DNA of 64,000 nt from Culex pipiens pallens (Eukaryota > Arthropoda > Insecta > Diptera > Culicidae), in assembly GCF_016801865.2 (NCBI RefSeq), contig NC_068938.1:222038663-222102662 (forward strand), given 5' to 3'. A program made the position numbers and the translations under genes. Below the pieces are notes generated by a model, which had not been told where the DNA came from, did no database searches, and saw only the letters and a list, made by a program, of their open reading frames with translations. This document shows positions 22,274 to 33,150 of this stretch, piece after piece (the first letter of the stretch is position 1; every line of letters starts with the position of its first letter).

Positions 22274-22426
22274 CACTGAAATAAAAAAAAAAGTACCAAA
22301 TTCCTAAATTCTAGGAATTTTGGCTCCTTTCCTTATTTAGTAATCGGGTTTTTTGGATTACTTAATAAGAAAAGGAGGCAAAATTCCTAGAATTTAGGAA
22401 TTTGGTACTTTTTTTTTATTTCAGTG
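22274..22426. mobile_element. 153-bp near-perfect hairpin element
   Basis: It starts CACTGAAATAAAAAAAAAAG and ends with the complement TTTTTTTTATTTCAGTG. The two halves are complementary almost to the centre (GTAATCGGGTTTTTTGGATTAC). The internal palindrome CCTAAATTCTAGGAATTT lies in each arm. A transcript would form a hairpin of about 65-70 bp. Confidence 0.85.
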
Positions 22427-22974
22427 AACATATTCTAAGAATAAAATACATGACTATATGACCTTGAAAAAAAAAAAAAACTTGTAATCCCAGCAAATAA
22501 AGAAAAAAAGATGATTTATTTTTTCAAGTTGGCCTGACTTTTTTGAAGGACGAGATCTCAGAAACTATTGTTCAGATTTTCACAATGCTTGTTGAAATTT
22601 AACTGTTTTATTTACATAACAAAAGTTAGTCTTAAGGAAGGACAAGGTGATATCAAACCCAAAAGCCCTTTTTGGGGGAAAAAATAACTGTTTCATTTTG
22701 TTTTTAATGTCGCGATTGATAACAGTACAAAAAACGTACTAAAACTTGTTTGAAATTCAAAAACACCAAAAGTTGGGATTGAAATGAATTGAATTTTTTG
22801 ATAAACATATTTTCTTTATTATCTAATTCCCTAGAGTGGCTCAATCTCCAGAATAAATCATTTCTTAGAAATGTTTGTTTTTGTTCCACAAAAATAAACG
22901 AAATTATGAAATAAATAGATATTTACCCACTTTTTTGGTATCTACAAACCTAGAAATCATGAAATTTCCCAATT
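22427..22974. other. AT-rich sequence, nothing recognised
   Basis: No coding frame of interest and no element ends. Confidence 0.45.
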
Positions 22975-23040
22975 TGAAATCTTGAAATCTAGAAATCTTG
23001 AAATCTTAAAATCTTGAAATCTTGAAATCTTGAAATCTTC
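22975..23040 (+). repeat. 8-bp tandem repeat (AAATCTTG)n
   Basis: About eight imperfect units of GAAATCTT run from 22975 to 23040. A closely similar array, (AAATCTTC)n, lies at 56481-56570. Confidence 0.9.
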
Positions 23041-23086
23041 AAAATTTCAAAAATTAAAATCTTGTAAAAAGGAAGGGAAATATATA

Positions 23087-23269
23087 CAGTTAAACTGCTT
23101 TTTATGCGAAGGCGTATTTCGTGGATTCATGCGAAATATTTTTTTTGGGCTGATTTCAAAAAGTGATTTGTGAACTAGCACTAAAAGAAGAATTTTAAAA
23201 TGTTGCGTCGTTCTAGAGACATCGACAAACTACAAATCGTTACACCTTCGCGTAAAAAGAGGTTTATCT
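23087..23269. mobile_element. 183-bp pogo-like MITE, decayed ends
   Basis: The left end CAGTTAAACTGCTTTTTATG, then CGAAGGCGTA, pairs imperfectly with the right end TACACCTTCGCGTAAAAAGA, then GGTTTA. A TA precedes the left CAG. The interior is noncoding. The CAGT start and the TA suggest the pogo/Tigger branch; this is inference. Confidence 0.65.
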
Positions 23270-23720
23270 AAGAGTTTTCGTAAAAATTAAAACAGCAGCA
23301 TTCAATATTTCTGGAAAATGATTGAATCTTGGATTGGATGTTTTATTCTGGGGAATGAATTTCATTTCAGGATTACAAACATTTGAATACTCTTTTTTTA
23401 ATTATCCCGACTCAAACTGATTTGAGTTTTTATTTGTTCATCACAATTATTACATACTAACCTTTCAATGTTATGTGTTTTTTCCCTGCTTAAGTGCTTA
23501 GAGTTTTGGTCCACTAGAAGATTAAATTGTATGTTTGAAGGTAAATTCAAAATCAGCGCATTTCCTAAAAAATCCTTACTTGTTTGACCCATATGGAATT
23601 TGTACTTTTTCTCAATTTCAAAATTTGGGTTTATAATTATTTTGTTAAAAAGCGGGAAAATCATGTGTGTACTAAATCGATACAATTTTTCTTGTTCATC
23701 AGCTCAATATCAACCAATTG
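23270..23720. other. AT-rich sequence, nothing recognised
   Basis: One 95-codon minus-strand frame (23398-23685) has no recognisable domain and AT-biased codons. It is not called a gene. Confidence 0.4.
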
Positions 23721-25560
23721 AGAAAATATCTACATGAAAAACCAATTTCCCCTATCAATCTCAAGTACAACTGCACCGATCTTTAATTTCGGTGGCATTT
23801 CGATTTGCCGTTTTTCGCAGCCTGCTGTCAGAACGTGCGCGAAATGGCATTTTCGGTAATGACGCCACCCAATCGTCGACGCCATCGTGTTCATCATCGC
23901 TTTCGGGTGCAACAGCGAGAGAGAGAAAAAAAACATGATATCACACAACAACCATCTCACTAGCGGGGTGTGTGATTCAATCACCCGGCGAGAGTAAATT
24001 TTCTCGTCGGTCGTAATGTGTCAAACAACCATTCTCCTCCACCATCCTGTCTGGTTAACACCAAAGCAACCCAACGTCGTCGACACGCAGAAAGAGAAAG
24101 AGTGGAACTAAAAAACAGCAAGTCTCGCAACGCCGCGCCGTCATCGTCACCGCCGCCGCCGAGCCAAAGTCTAAAAATACTGTAACAGATTGAAGAATCG
24201 ATTCCGAAGGGGGCATGCCAAAAAACACGAAACGAAGCAGGCTGTGGTGGTGGCGGCGCTTCTATACACAAAAACAAATCGTAGTAACATGTGCTGTTTC
24301 TTGTGTGTGCGGTGCGGTTCGCAACTCGATTGACTACAACTCCCTCCTAGCCTACTACGACAACTACCTTCTCGCTCGTGACACTGAGCTGCCAAAGCAC
24401 GCCTGTGACTAAACTGGCCAGTTCACTGCGATAGACACGATCACGTCCTCACACAGCAAAACCCACACACTCACTAAGCAGACATCGCATTTTCTTGTGT
24501 GTCACATGCTTTGATAGGAAAATCAGACAGTCTCAACGAGTGGAGGCGCAGTAGGCCAAGGCGGAAAATTGGGTGGTGCGGGAAAAACACAAGAGGAAAG
24601 AGAGGTTTTTCTTGCAATTTCCTCTAGTTTTTCCAACCGACATAACCTAACAACATTATAGGGTTCGGAGGGAAAAAAGTAAGAAGAATAACGAACATGG
24701 GAAACGCATGAATGTGGATGTTGTTGTTTAGCCTCCTTCCCTTCCTCTTCCTCACTTGGTTAAGGTGGTGGTGTTGAGGGGGGAAAGTCGACAAAAGAAG
24801 GAAGAGGCCGTCGTCGTCGTCGACGACGTCGCTCGCTGTCGTGCGAAAGGGACGAATCAATAAAATTTTATTGCTTTATGATGTTTACGATTATTTCACG
24901 ATCTCTTGTTAGCATTTTCCTCGTTGCGTTGCTTCGATTTACGAAAGCATGCCCGGAATGTGGTGCGCGCCCATTTTGTGGTCACATAGCCTGCTTGGAT
25001 GGGAGGACAGCAAAAAAAATGGGCTCGATTTTTAGGGTTGTTTGGAGATTTGGCGGAGATTTCCCGGCCAAGATCAAGTGTCTGTGGTTGCTTTGATTAA
25101 TCATTATGAGCGCATAAACGTTATCAGATGTGTGATTTTCCCGGAGTTTCGAGACTTTCTGTTTCTGACAGAGTCGTCGCTTTTCGCTTGATGACTTTTT
25201 CCTCAATGAAAAGCAGCAGGTATGGGGAAGGTTTACGACCTAGGGTACGTTGGCGAGGATTGCGTGGTCGTTTGCTTATTGGCTTATTTTACGTAATGGC
25301 GTTTGTTTTGTGTGTATGTGTGGCTGAGTAATCCTGGTGAGTGCTAGTTTGCACACATTGGGGACTCGTTAAGTTCATTAGGAGCCGCGACGACAGGGCG
25401 TAATTGCGAGGTGGCAACTAATGCAATGAGTGTTTTGTTGAGGGTCTGTGATAAAAATGAATATGGCGCAGTGTTTAGACAAGTTTGGTGAAGATTTAAA
25501 CATTAATGTTAAATTGGGCACTGATTTAGGAGAGATTTATAGAACGTAATTGTAAGAAAA
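23721..25560. other. GC-richer unique island
   Basis: Unique sequence with CGTCGTCGTCGTCGACGACG (24811-24830), GCCGCCGCCG (24153-24162) and purine-rich GAGAGAGAG (23917-23925). The 72-codon frame at 24878-25096 (+) begins with a hydrophobic stretch (IISRSLVSIFLVALL) and then cysteines, but there is no splice donor at a sensible position and no known domain. I leave it uncalled. Confidence 0.45.
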
Positions 25561-25586
25561 TTCATTGTATATGGTTTTTTGTTGTA

Positions 25587-26019
25587 CAGTCGACTCTCTG
25601 GTTGTCAATATCCAAGGGACCGTCGAGGAAGAGAATCATCAGTTTACAGAACGATGCAAAATGAAGACTCGATTGAAAATATTTTTTTCTTAATACCCAG
25701 CCATGGGAGAGAATCATGACAACGTCCATCAAACAAAAACAAACTAATGTCAAACACCCTTCAAAGCTTCGTTTCGCCAAGAAAAATGTCTATGCATGTC
25801 TATGCATGTCTATGCATGAGAAAGTGAAATTATTGACAACCGGAAGAGATTTTTAAAGCAATAAGAATCCAAATGATTTTCGAGGAAGAGATCCTTCAAG
25901 CAAGGGAAAATATCGAGGAATGAAGATAATTGAAGTATGCAGATTGAAGGGACTGAAGAATTCATCGATAGATGGAGAATTATTGATATCGAGAAGATCG
26001 ACAGCCAGAGAGTCGACTG
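25587..26019. mobile_element. 433-bp pogo-like MITE, TA-flanked
   Basis: The TIRs are CAGTCGACTCTCTGGTTGTC and the complement of GACAGCCAGAGAGTCGACTG, flanked by TA at 25585-25586 and 26020-26021. The CAG start with a TA target is the pogo/Tigger pattern. The interior has additional GTTGTC / GACAAC subterminal motifs and the 10-bp tandem repeat at 25787-25816. No transposase frame is present. Confidence 0.9.
25787..25816 (+). repeat. 10-bp tandem repeat TGTCTATGCA x3
   Basis: Three perfect consecutive copies inside the pogo-like element. Confidence 0.95.
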
Positions 26020-26021
26020 TA

Positions 26022-26378
26022 TTATTTTTGAAAACATTTTTTTTGCTGTTGTTGACCTAGGTATACTTAATAACAGAAATTATTTTAATTGAAATATTTT
26101 TCCAGTTGATTAAGTATAAGTTTGATTTGCACGATTGAATCGATATAGTCTAGACAACTTAATTTAACTAAATAAATAAAAGGTTTTAGCAGAACAAAGT
26201 TTAGCTGTTCTTAATCCTTAAATAACGAAATTTTCCTAACGTGGCAATATTGTAATATTGGTATTAAACGATGCGCTCACTTAACTATAGTTTTTTTTAT
26301 AAAATATGTTATATTATGTTTTTAAACAGCCCATCGTTTAATGTTTGTATTTTTAATCAAATAGGGCAATTTTAAGTG
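26022..26378. other. AT-rich sequence, nothing recognised
   Basis: No gene and no element ends apart from the neighbouring elements. Confidence 0.45.
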
Positions 26379-26382
26379 TTAA

Positions 26383-26616
26383 GGGTGCACAGCAACCAAG
26401 GAAGTTGTTACCTTCTTATTCCAAAATTGTCAAACTTACGGACCCAATCCTGCAAGAATCTGATTGTAAAAATAATCAAACTTTGTTGTAAATAACTACG
26501 AAGATAGTCATTTAGGGGATGAATAAAAAAATATATTGATAGTTCCCGTAGTATTAAAGATACTAAAATGTCTGTAACAGAAATCTGGGTGCAAAAGCTA
26601 TGGTTGATGTGTACCG
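26383..26616 (+). mobile_element. piggyBac-type MITE (TTAA target), copy 1
   Basis: A 234-bp element between TTAA at 26379-26382 and 26617-26620. The ends GGGTGCACAGCAACC and GGTTGATGTGTACCG are imperfect inverted repeats. It shares the internal CGGACCCAATCCTGCAAGAA with copies 2 and 3 and has the same length. The noncoding interior and TTAA target fit the piggyBac superfamily. Confidence 0.85.
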
Positions 26617-26779
26617 TTAAAAGTATTAAATTTAAGGACCCCACATCAAAAACTGACGCAAATAACTTTGAAGGGTTTGCACAATTTTAACTTCTAGCAA
26701 ACTTTTCCAAAAGATCCTATATAAAAAAAAAACTCATAGAACAAAAATTGAAATTGAAAAAAAGAAAATTTTCGTTTAA

Positions 26780-27013
26780 GGGTGCACAGCAACGAAGGAA
26801 GTTGTTGTCTTCTTATTCCAAAATTGTCAAACTTACGGACCCAATCCTGCAAGAATCTGATTGTAAAATTAATCAAACTTTGTTGTAAATTACTTTGTGG
26901 ACAGTACTTTAGGGGATGAATAAAAAATTATTTCGATAGTACCCGTAGTTTTGAAGATACTAAAATGTCTGTAACAAAAATCTGGGTGCAAAAGCTCTGG
27001 TTGATGTGCACCG
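26780..27013 (+). mobile_element. piggyBac-type MITE (TTAA target), copy 2
   Basis: A 234-bp copy between TTAA at 26776-26779 and 27014-27017, the same orientation as copies 1 and 3. Its right TTAA is also the left TTAA of copy 3. The right end reads GGTTGATGTGCACCG. It carries slightly more differences (for example TTTGTGGACAGTA near 26891) than copies 1 and 3 show to each other. Confidence 0.9.
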
Positions 27014-27017
27014 TTAA

Positions 27018-27251
27018 GGGTGCACAGCAACCAAGGAAGTTGTTGTCTTCTTATTCCAAAATTGTCAATTTTACGGACCCAATCCTGCAAGAATCTGATT
27101 GTAAAAATAATCAAACTTTGTTGTAAATAACTACGAAGACAGTAATTTAGGGGATGAATAAAAAATTATATCGATAGTTCCCGTAGTATTGAAGATACTA
27201 AAATGTCTGTAACAGAAATCTGGGTGCAAAAGCTATGGTTGATGTGTACCG
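27018..27251 (+). mobile_element. piggyBac-type MITE (TTAA target), copy 3
   Basis: A 234-bp copy that follows copy 2 with a single shared TTAA (27014-27017) and ends at TTAA 27252-27255. It is closest to copy 1, sharing GTAAAAATAATCAAACTTTG and CTGTAACAGAAATCTGGGTG. Confidence 0.9.
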
Positions 27252-27259
27252 TTAATGAA

Positions 27260-28150
27260 AATTTGAAATCTCTCAAAAAATAAAAATAATAAAACGAAAA
27301 TGCATTCAAAATTTCGCTTCGTTTGTCACACATATTGCAAATTATGAAAATCAGAGTATTTTTGAAAAAAGGTATCTTGTTAAAATTTTAGTACTTTAAA
27401 AAACTATGACTAAGTGAAAATACATGCACAATTTCGCTTCGTTTGATACTCGTATGGCGAATTATAAAAGTATTTAATGAAAAAAAAAAAATAGTTTAAT
27501 GCAAAAAAAAAATAATAAAGCGAAGTTGCACAGAAAATGTTATTTCGTTTTATACCCATATTTCAAATTAGAAAAATGGATTATTTTTGATAAAAAATGA
27601 AAATTTTAGTGTTTAACAAAGAAAAAACTATGATTAAGTAAAAATACATGCTCAATTTGGCTTCGTTTGATAAAAAGCGATAATTTGTGAAAATTTGAGT
27701 ATTTGACAAAACATTAGAATAAATCGAAATGAATTCAACATTTCGCAAAGAAATGAGTTCTGTTTTGCAAAAAATATGATATTTTATGAAAATTTTAGTA
27801 TAAAAAAAGAAATAATAATAATAAGGCGACAATGCATACAAAATTTCGCTTCGAATCATCAAAATTAGAGTATTCGTGAAAAGACGGTAATTTAAGAAAA
27901 TTCCGTATTTAAAATAAAATACTCTTGTAAAGTGAAAATGCATACAAAATTTCACTTCGTTTTATGCCCAAATTATAAAAAAAATGATATTTTTTTTTAA
28001 AATTTTAGTATTTTTCAAAAATCTAAAACATATTGACAATGCATATGAAATTTTGTTTCGTTTGATACCCATATTGCATACTCAATTTGGCTTCGTTTGA
28101 TACCCATTTTGCAAATTATGAAAATTTGAGTATTTTCAAATTGTACGGAA
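27260..28150 (+). repeat. Degenerate AT-rich satellite-like array, period about 110 bp
   Basis: The phrase AATTTCGCTTCGTTTGATA(CCCATATTGCAAATTATGAA) and its variants recur at about 27322, 27441, 27550, 27667, 27853, 27961, 28061 and 28097, mostly 100-120 bases apart. Each is followed by AAAATTTNAGTATTT. Units are strongly diverged, with one interval near 186 and one near 36. It is related to the array at 60207-60750. Confidence 0.75.
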
Positions 28151-29760
28151 TTTTGTGAAATCAAATCATCAAATTATAAAAAAATATATTCTTAGTGAAA
28201 GCAATGAAAATTTTACAAGATATGGTTGGATAAAGTCATTTTCAGGAAGTTTTTTTAAAAATAAGTTAACGTTCATTTGCGTCGATAAGATTATTGCCGA
28301 TAAAATTATCGATACATGATCGTCATTGTTTTTTTTTTGTGATTCGATTATGTGAATTGAATTTTTTATTTAGTTTTTTTCCCGAGAAATTCGGATAATC
28401 AAGTTTGGACTGTGTTTCTAATATTAAAAAAAATAAATTAATAATTTGCTGATTGTGGAATTTATTTGTAAGATTTTCTGTTTTGTTTGGCAAAATCAAT
28501 TGAGTTTGTACAGGACTCCATTGGGTTGTTAACTAGAAATCGAGCGACTGTTATCATTAAACTTCTAGCAGTGAAAATAACTGTCCCAGCTTAGCACTGT
28601 TCATTTCTCAAATCATTCAACATGTCATTTAACTTATTTCGTCCACTTCCCGCACAAACTAATTTAAACTTTGAGCCAGAACAACCAGTCATCACTTTAA
28701 TCTCGACTGTACAGTAAACTTGCCCAGCCCATTGGTACTTCTGCTCATAGCCGGACAGTTTCCATTAATGCCCACCCACGCACAGCAGCCCCAAACTCAC
28801 CCAGCGGAACGTTTTTCCCACGGAACCCGTTTCAACCCCTGCCCCCTTCTGCCTCTCCGACGACCAATTAAGCTCCGCGGGTTCCACACCACGTTGGTGC
28901 CCGCCGCTGACAAAATTCACCAAATTCAAGCGAAATTCCAATCCGCCGCGACACCGCACGCGAATTTTCCTGCTGGGTGAGAAGGACGAATTTCTCCGTC
29001 ATCATCGCAGTAGTCCGGTGGTGGCGTTTTCCAGCTGGTTCACTGTTCAGCAGGGAAATATTTTCCAACACATTCTCCGTGTCGCCTACTAGTATCAAGT
29101 TGATCCCCCCTTGTTGTTGTTGGTTTGGAGAGCAATTTTCCCTTTCAAGTTGTAACGCGTTGGCTTGCGTCCATCAAAGGTAGCTCGAGAGTGACTTAAG
29201 AGGCGGAATTTACGTCAAGTCGCTTCAAAAACTTTTCGCAAACTCGTGGCAAACTCGTGGCAAACTTGAACTTTTGAATTTCTCAACCATAAATCAAAAA
29301 ACAAATGCAACATTTCTCAATAAACTTTGAAAATAAAGCAAATTTACTTCATCCAATTCCCCTTCAAACATGAACAAGAAACTCCCATTTGCCCCCCATC
29401 CGTATTGGTCGTGGGAAAAAAGCAAAGTCTAACGCCATCGCCATTGTCTGTGTGTTACGCGGTCGGTTTGACCCCGGCCAAGGAGGGAACAGGGGGGAGA
29501 AGCGATGAAGAGGCACCGGCCAGGACAGAAGCCAGTCACCGAGAGTGTGCACTTCACGCGCCGTTGCCACCGCCTGGCTTCCCAGGCCACTGACGATGGC
29601 GACGACGACTTGCGACCAACCGAACCGACCGGTCATTCTCCTTGTCCGTACGTCCGTTCGGTGACGGCGGTGGTGCTCGGAAGGAAAAGGCATACCGGAC
29701 GATGGAGAGCAGGTGGATCCGCTAGCAGGGTGGAGAAGAATTCTTTGAATATTTTGAAAA
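28151..29760. other. AT-rich lead-in then GC-richer unique island
   Basis: The island runs from about 28600 to 29740. Overlapping frames of 75-115 codons on both strands (for example 28720-28980 and 29364-29693) show no recognisable domain. The frame at 28720 has a hydrophobic run LVLLLIAGQF but no splice donor or family match. No gene is called. Confidence 0.45.
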
Positions 29761-30500
29761 TGTTTTTGGAGTTTGATATTTCAACATTTTTAGAAAAAAA
29801 ATTTGCTCTTAGAGAAGCTATTTGCTTAAATTTTCAAATAATTTTGGCTTGATATTTACATCTAGGAAAAATGTTTGATTAAAAGCCACTGAAATATTAC
29901 AAAAGTATACTGTCTATAACTCAAAAATTTTACATTTTACAGAAAAAAATCCTTGGCGATTGAAAATTTAGTTTGGAGCAGGCCATTGCAAATTATAATT
30001 CAAGTTTTTGTCCCCACCCACTTTAGAAATTCCCCAAAAAACAAGAGGCTAAAATTACTGAAAATTTAAGTTTTCATTGAAAAAACTGGTACAATTGATT
30101 TGAAGCTATTTAAAATACATTTACATTTATTTTAGTATTTTAAGAAAATAGGGCACTTTCGACTTTAAGCTAATTTTGAAATTTGCAACAGCAGATCTGA
30201 AAAACTAAGGCAAAATGAGTAAAGGGTTGAGTATTTTTACAGGTGGAACTATTTAAAAAAAAAAACGAAACAAAGCTATATTTTTTCACATAACTAGAAT
30301 TGTAAAACAGAGGCCAGCTAGCTTTTAACATTGCAGATTTTGTTAAAAAAAATGTTGTCTCGGAATTTGCTAATAGTTTCGGCTGCAAAAATGCTTATAG
30401 ACGATAAATTTATAGATATTTTGCAATTTTTTGAAAGAAGCAGAACTGTTATAATGTAAAAAGCATTTTGTGACAGTTTTTCCTTTAAAATTCAAAAAAA
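29761..30500. repeat. Dispersed AT-rich repeat related to 1905-2220
   Basis: TTCCCCAAAAAACAAGAGGC, AAAATTACTGAAAATTTAAG and TTTTCATTGAAAAAACTGGT follow the same order as at 1912-1990. Further on, TATAATGTAAAAAGCATTTT parallels 2178-2200. Ends are not definable. Confidence 0.55.
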
Positions 30501-30552
30501 AGCATGGCATTTAGTTTTTTTGCCTCTCCCCTCGACTTTGTCCAGAGACGAG

Positions 30553-31151
30553 CAGGATTGCCACATAAATAGATTTATCTTTATTTTACAGAATTTTGAG
30601 GTTATTAGATCATGCAGAATCTTTACAAACAGATTTATAACAATCATACAGATGTACATATTTTCAAAAAAATTCATAATATAAAATATTTTTCATTTTC
30701 AAAACATTTTTTTACAAATTGTACGGCAAATTAACGCGTTACAAAAAGATCTTTTTATTGAAAATTTGTTCCAAAGCATCAATACAGATTTTTGTCTCTC
30801 AAATCAAGGATGCCAAAATCTGGCCAAGAACCGCTAATTTTTTTTCTGAAAATCTGGCAGACAAAAATCTTACAATTATGAATGGGGAAGAGGAGTTTGG
30901 ATATAAATTCATTCGAAAGTTTGTTGAATTCAATTTGTTTAATTGATTTTTCAGCCACAAAATGGTTGAATTTACAATTCCGTTCAAATAAATATTTACA
31001 GATTTTTTTTAATTGATTTGAACAAAAAGTTGTTTGGCAAACAATGAAAAATCTGTACACATCTGCTAAAATCTGCCACAGAGAATAAATAATCTTTATT
31101 CTGACTGACACTAGAAAAATCTGACATTCCCGAAATTGTCTGGCAACCCTG
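30553..31151. mobile_element. About 0.6-kb MITE with CAGGRTTGCCA ends
   Basis: CAGGATTGCCACA at the left and TCTGGCAACCCTG at the right form an imperfect TIR. A GAGAC motif lies just outside each end in mirrored orientation. The interior repeats ACAGATTTT-like phrases (30610, 30630, 30645, 30783, 30997) and CATCTGCTAAAATCTGCC. CAGGGTTGCC ends are common among dipteran hAT-like elements, but no 8-bp target duplication was seen. Confidence 0.6.
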
Positions 31152-31196
31152 TCTCAGATACAAATAAACAGATCTTCAACCCTCAAAAATACATAC

Positions 31197-32556
31197 AGTA
31201 TGTAAAAAAAGTATTTACACCCCTTGGGCACTATGCACATTTTGTGATGAAACATGTAACAATTTAAAGTTTGACAGAAACCTAGTACTACGTTTTGTTC
31301 AGAAACTCATGCCGAACATTTTGCTACAAGAAGCTCATGAAAAGATGTTTTCTATAAAAAGTTATATAACAATAACTATTACAAAAATAAAAAAGGTGCA
31401 AAAAAAGTTTGTACACCTTTCGAAAAATTAACATAAATAATGTTATTTGTTGACAAATCACCATAAATCCAGTCTCCCAACTCCAAATAGGCATCCTTGA
31501 CTGACTAAACAAAATAATTTGGATTGAATATAAAGTTTACTAACTACTTAGTATAAAAGTTTATATAACTCTGGAAATTCTATATAAAACTTATCTAAAC
31601 TTAATTTTGCAAACTTTCAATTTAACTAAATGTCAATATATTACCATAAAATTGCTATTTAAACATTCTGGAGTGGGTATAACACCGTTTTGGGGGTCTT
31701 TGTATCGCTAGAATAGATTTTTCGTTGGAATTTCGTACCAACCCGGAATTACGTCGTCGGAAAATCCGCCGGCATCCGAACCGGTCCACAATTCACAAGT
31801 CAACCTATGTGGCATCGGAAAGGGCATAAAATTTCCGATCTTTTGATACCCATACATCCAGGTTTTCTATAAAACCTACGTTTTTAAATACCTAGGTAAA
31901 AACGTTGTTATGGTTTCGTTTGAGCAACCTGCCAAAAATGTATGGAATTTCGTAATTTTTGTTCTCGTGGATCAAACTTACTTTTTGCCCAGGTATTTAA
32001 CAACGTGGGTTTTATAGAAAACCTGGATGTATGGGTATCAAAAGATCGGAAATTTTATGCCCTTTCCGATGCCACATAGGTTGACTTGTGAATCGTGGAC
32101 CGGTTCGGATGCCGGCGGATTTTCCGACGACGTAATTCCGGGTTGGTACGAAATTCCAACGAAAAATCTATTCTATCGATACAAATACCCCCAAAACGGT
32201 GTTATTCCTACTCCAAAATGTTAATTTAGCAATTCTATGGTAATATATTGACATTTAGTTAAATTGAAAGTTTGCAAAATTAAGTTTAGATAAGTTTTAT
32301 ATAGAATTTCCAGAGTTATATAAACTTTTATACTAAGTAGTTAGTAAACTTTATATTTAATCCAAATTATTTTTTTAATCAGTCAAGGAAGCCTATTTGG
32401 AGTTGGGAGACTGGATTTATGGTGATTTGTCAACAAATAACTTTATATATGTTAATTTTTCGAAAGGTGTACAAACTTTTTTTGCACCTTTTTTATTTTT
32501 GTAATAGTTATTGTTATATAACTTTTTATAGAAAACATCTGGGGTGTAAATACTTA
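31197..32556. mobile_element. 1.36-kb foldback (palindromic) element with mirrored coding-like fragment
   Basis: The left arm (about 31341-31902) and right arm (about 31979-32541) are close reverse complements around a spacer of roughly 75 bases. Further out, AGTATTTACACCCC (left) pairs with GGGGTGTAAATACTT (right), but the left has about 117 extra bases and a CAGTATGTAAAAAAAGTATT end after a TA that the right lacks. This suggests a Tc1/mariner-like terminus with the right end deleted. The innermost arm parts (31700-31860 and 32027-32200) are almost identical and contain a 65-codon open frame rich in Gly/Pro/Trp/Tyr, atypical of the AT-rich surroundings. In the left arm the frame has an in-frame stop (TAG, minus strand). 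Confidence 0.85.
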
Positions 32557-32568
32557 ACCAAATTATAA

Positions 32569-32657
32569 TTTTTTGCTTTTTGGGTGTTTTTGAATACCCC
32601 TGGCTCAAGGCGGTTCTAAAAACACCCAAAAAGCAAAAAATGAAATTTAGCAACCCT
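32569..32657. repeat. Short hairpin next to the foldback element
   Basis: TTTTTTGCTTTTTGGGTGTTTTT (32569-32591, given here as one motif by position) pairs with AAAAACACCCAAAAAGCAAAAAA (32618-32640) across about 26 bases including CCCCTGGCTCAAGGCGG. AGCAACCCTGG follows on the right (the complement of a CAGGGTTGC-type end). It may be a tiny MITE. Confidence 0.6.
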
Positions 32658-33150
32658 GGAGCCGAGGGACACAAACTTTAAATAAAATTTGTACCAGCCT
32701 TATATAAATGAATAAAAAATTCAGACCTGAATGGGTTAAGTGTTCTAGAAAGAAAGCAAAAGTTGATAAACTTGTTTTGTAAAATATTTAAATTTAATAT
32801 TGAGGCACAGTTACAGTTTGTATATCATTGCTTAAATAACAACAAAGTACTGATTTTTTTTCTTTGAGTTTTTCTTTGCAAAACACATAAGACATTTGAA
32901 CAGATGTAATAAATAAAAAGCTGTTCGAACTTGTCATTGCAATGTACATTTTAAATCACCTTAAAATAAGATAAGATTTTGCGATTATTTTGCTGAGTTG
33001 CTTTATTAGACAAATATATTATTAATTAATGAAAAAAAAATCTTACTCTAAGATGAATAAACCGCTGACTCAACCAAATTGAACACGTTGAACTCTACTC
33101 AGCAATCAAGTAATATTACATAATTGGAAAATGTAAATTACCTGAAAAAC
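32658..33150. other. AT-rich sequence, nothing recognised
   Basis: No coding frame or element ends noted. Confidence 0.45.

Noticed and set aside
24878..25096. 72-codon frame with an N-terminal hydrophobic run and cysteines
   Set aside because: There is no consensus donor at a plausible place and no known family; it occurs in a region with many comparable random frames.
26408..27114. Three similar minus-strand frames sharing a TIRFLQDWVRK phrase
   Set aside because: They come from the three 234-bp TTAA elements and have no independent coding evidence.
27260..28150. CRISPR-like array of repeats
   Set aside because: Repeat units are long, AT-rich and diverged with irregular spacing in a eukaryotic context; better described as a degenerate satellite.
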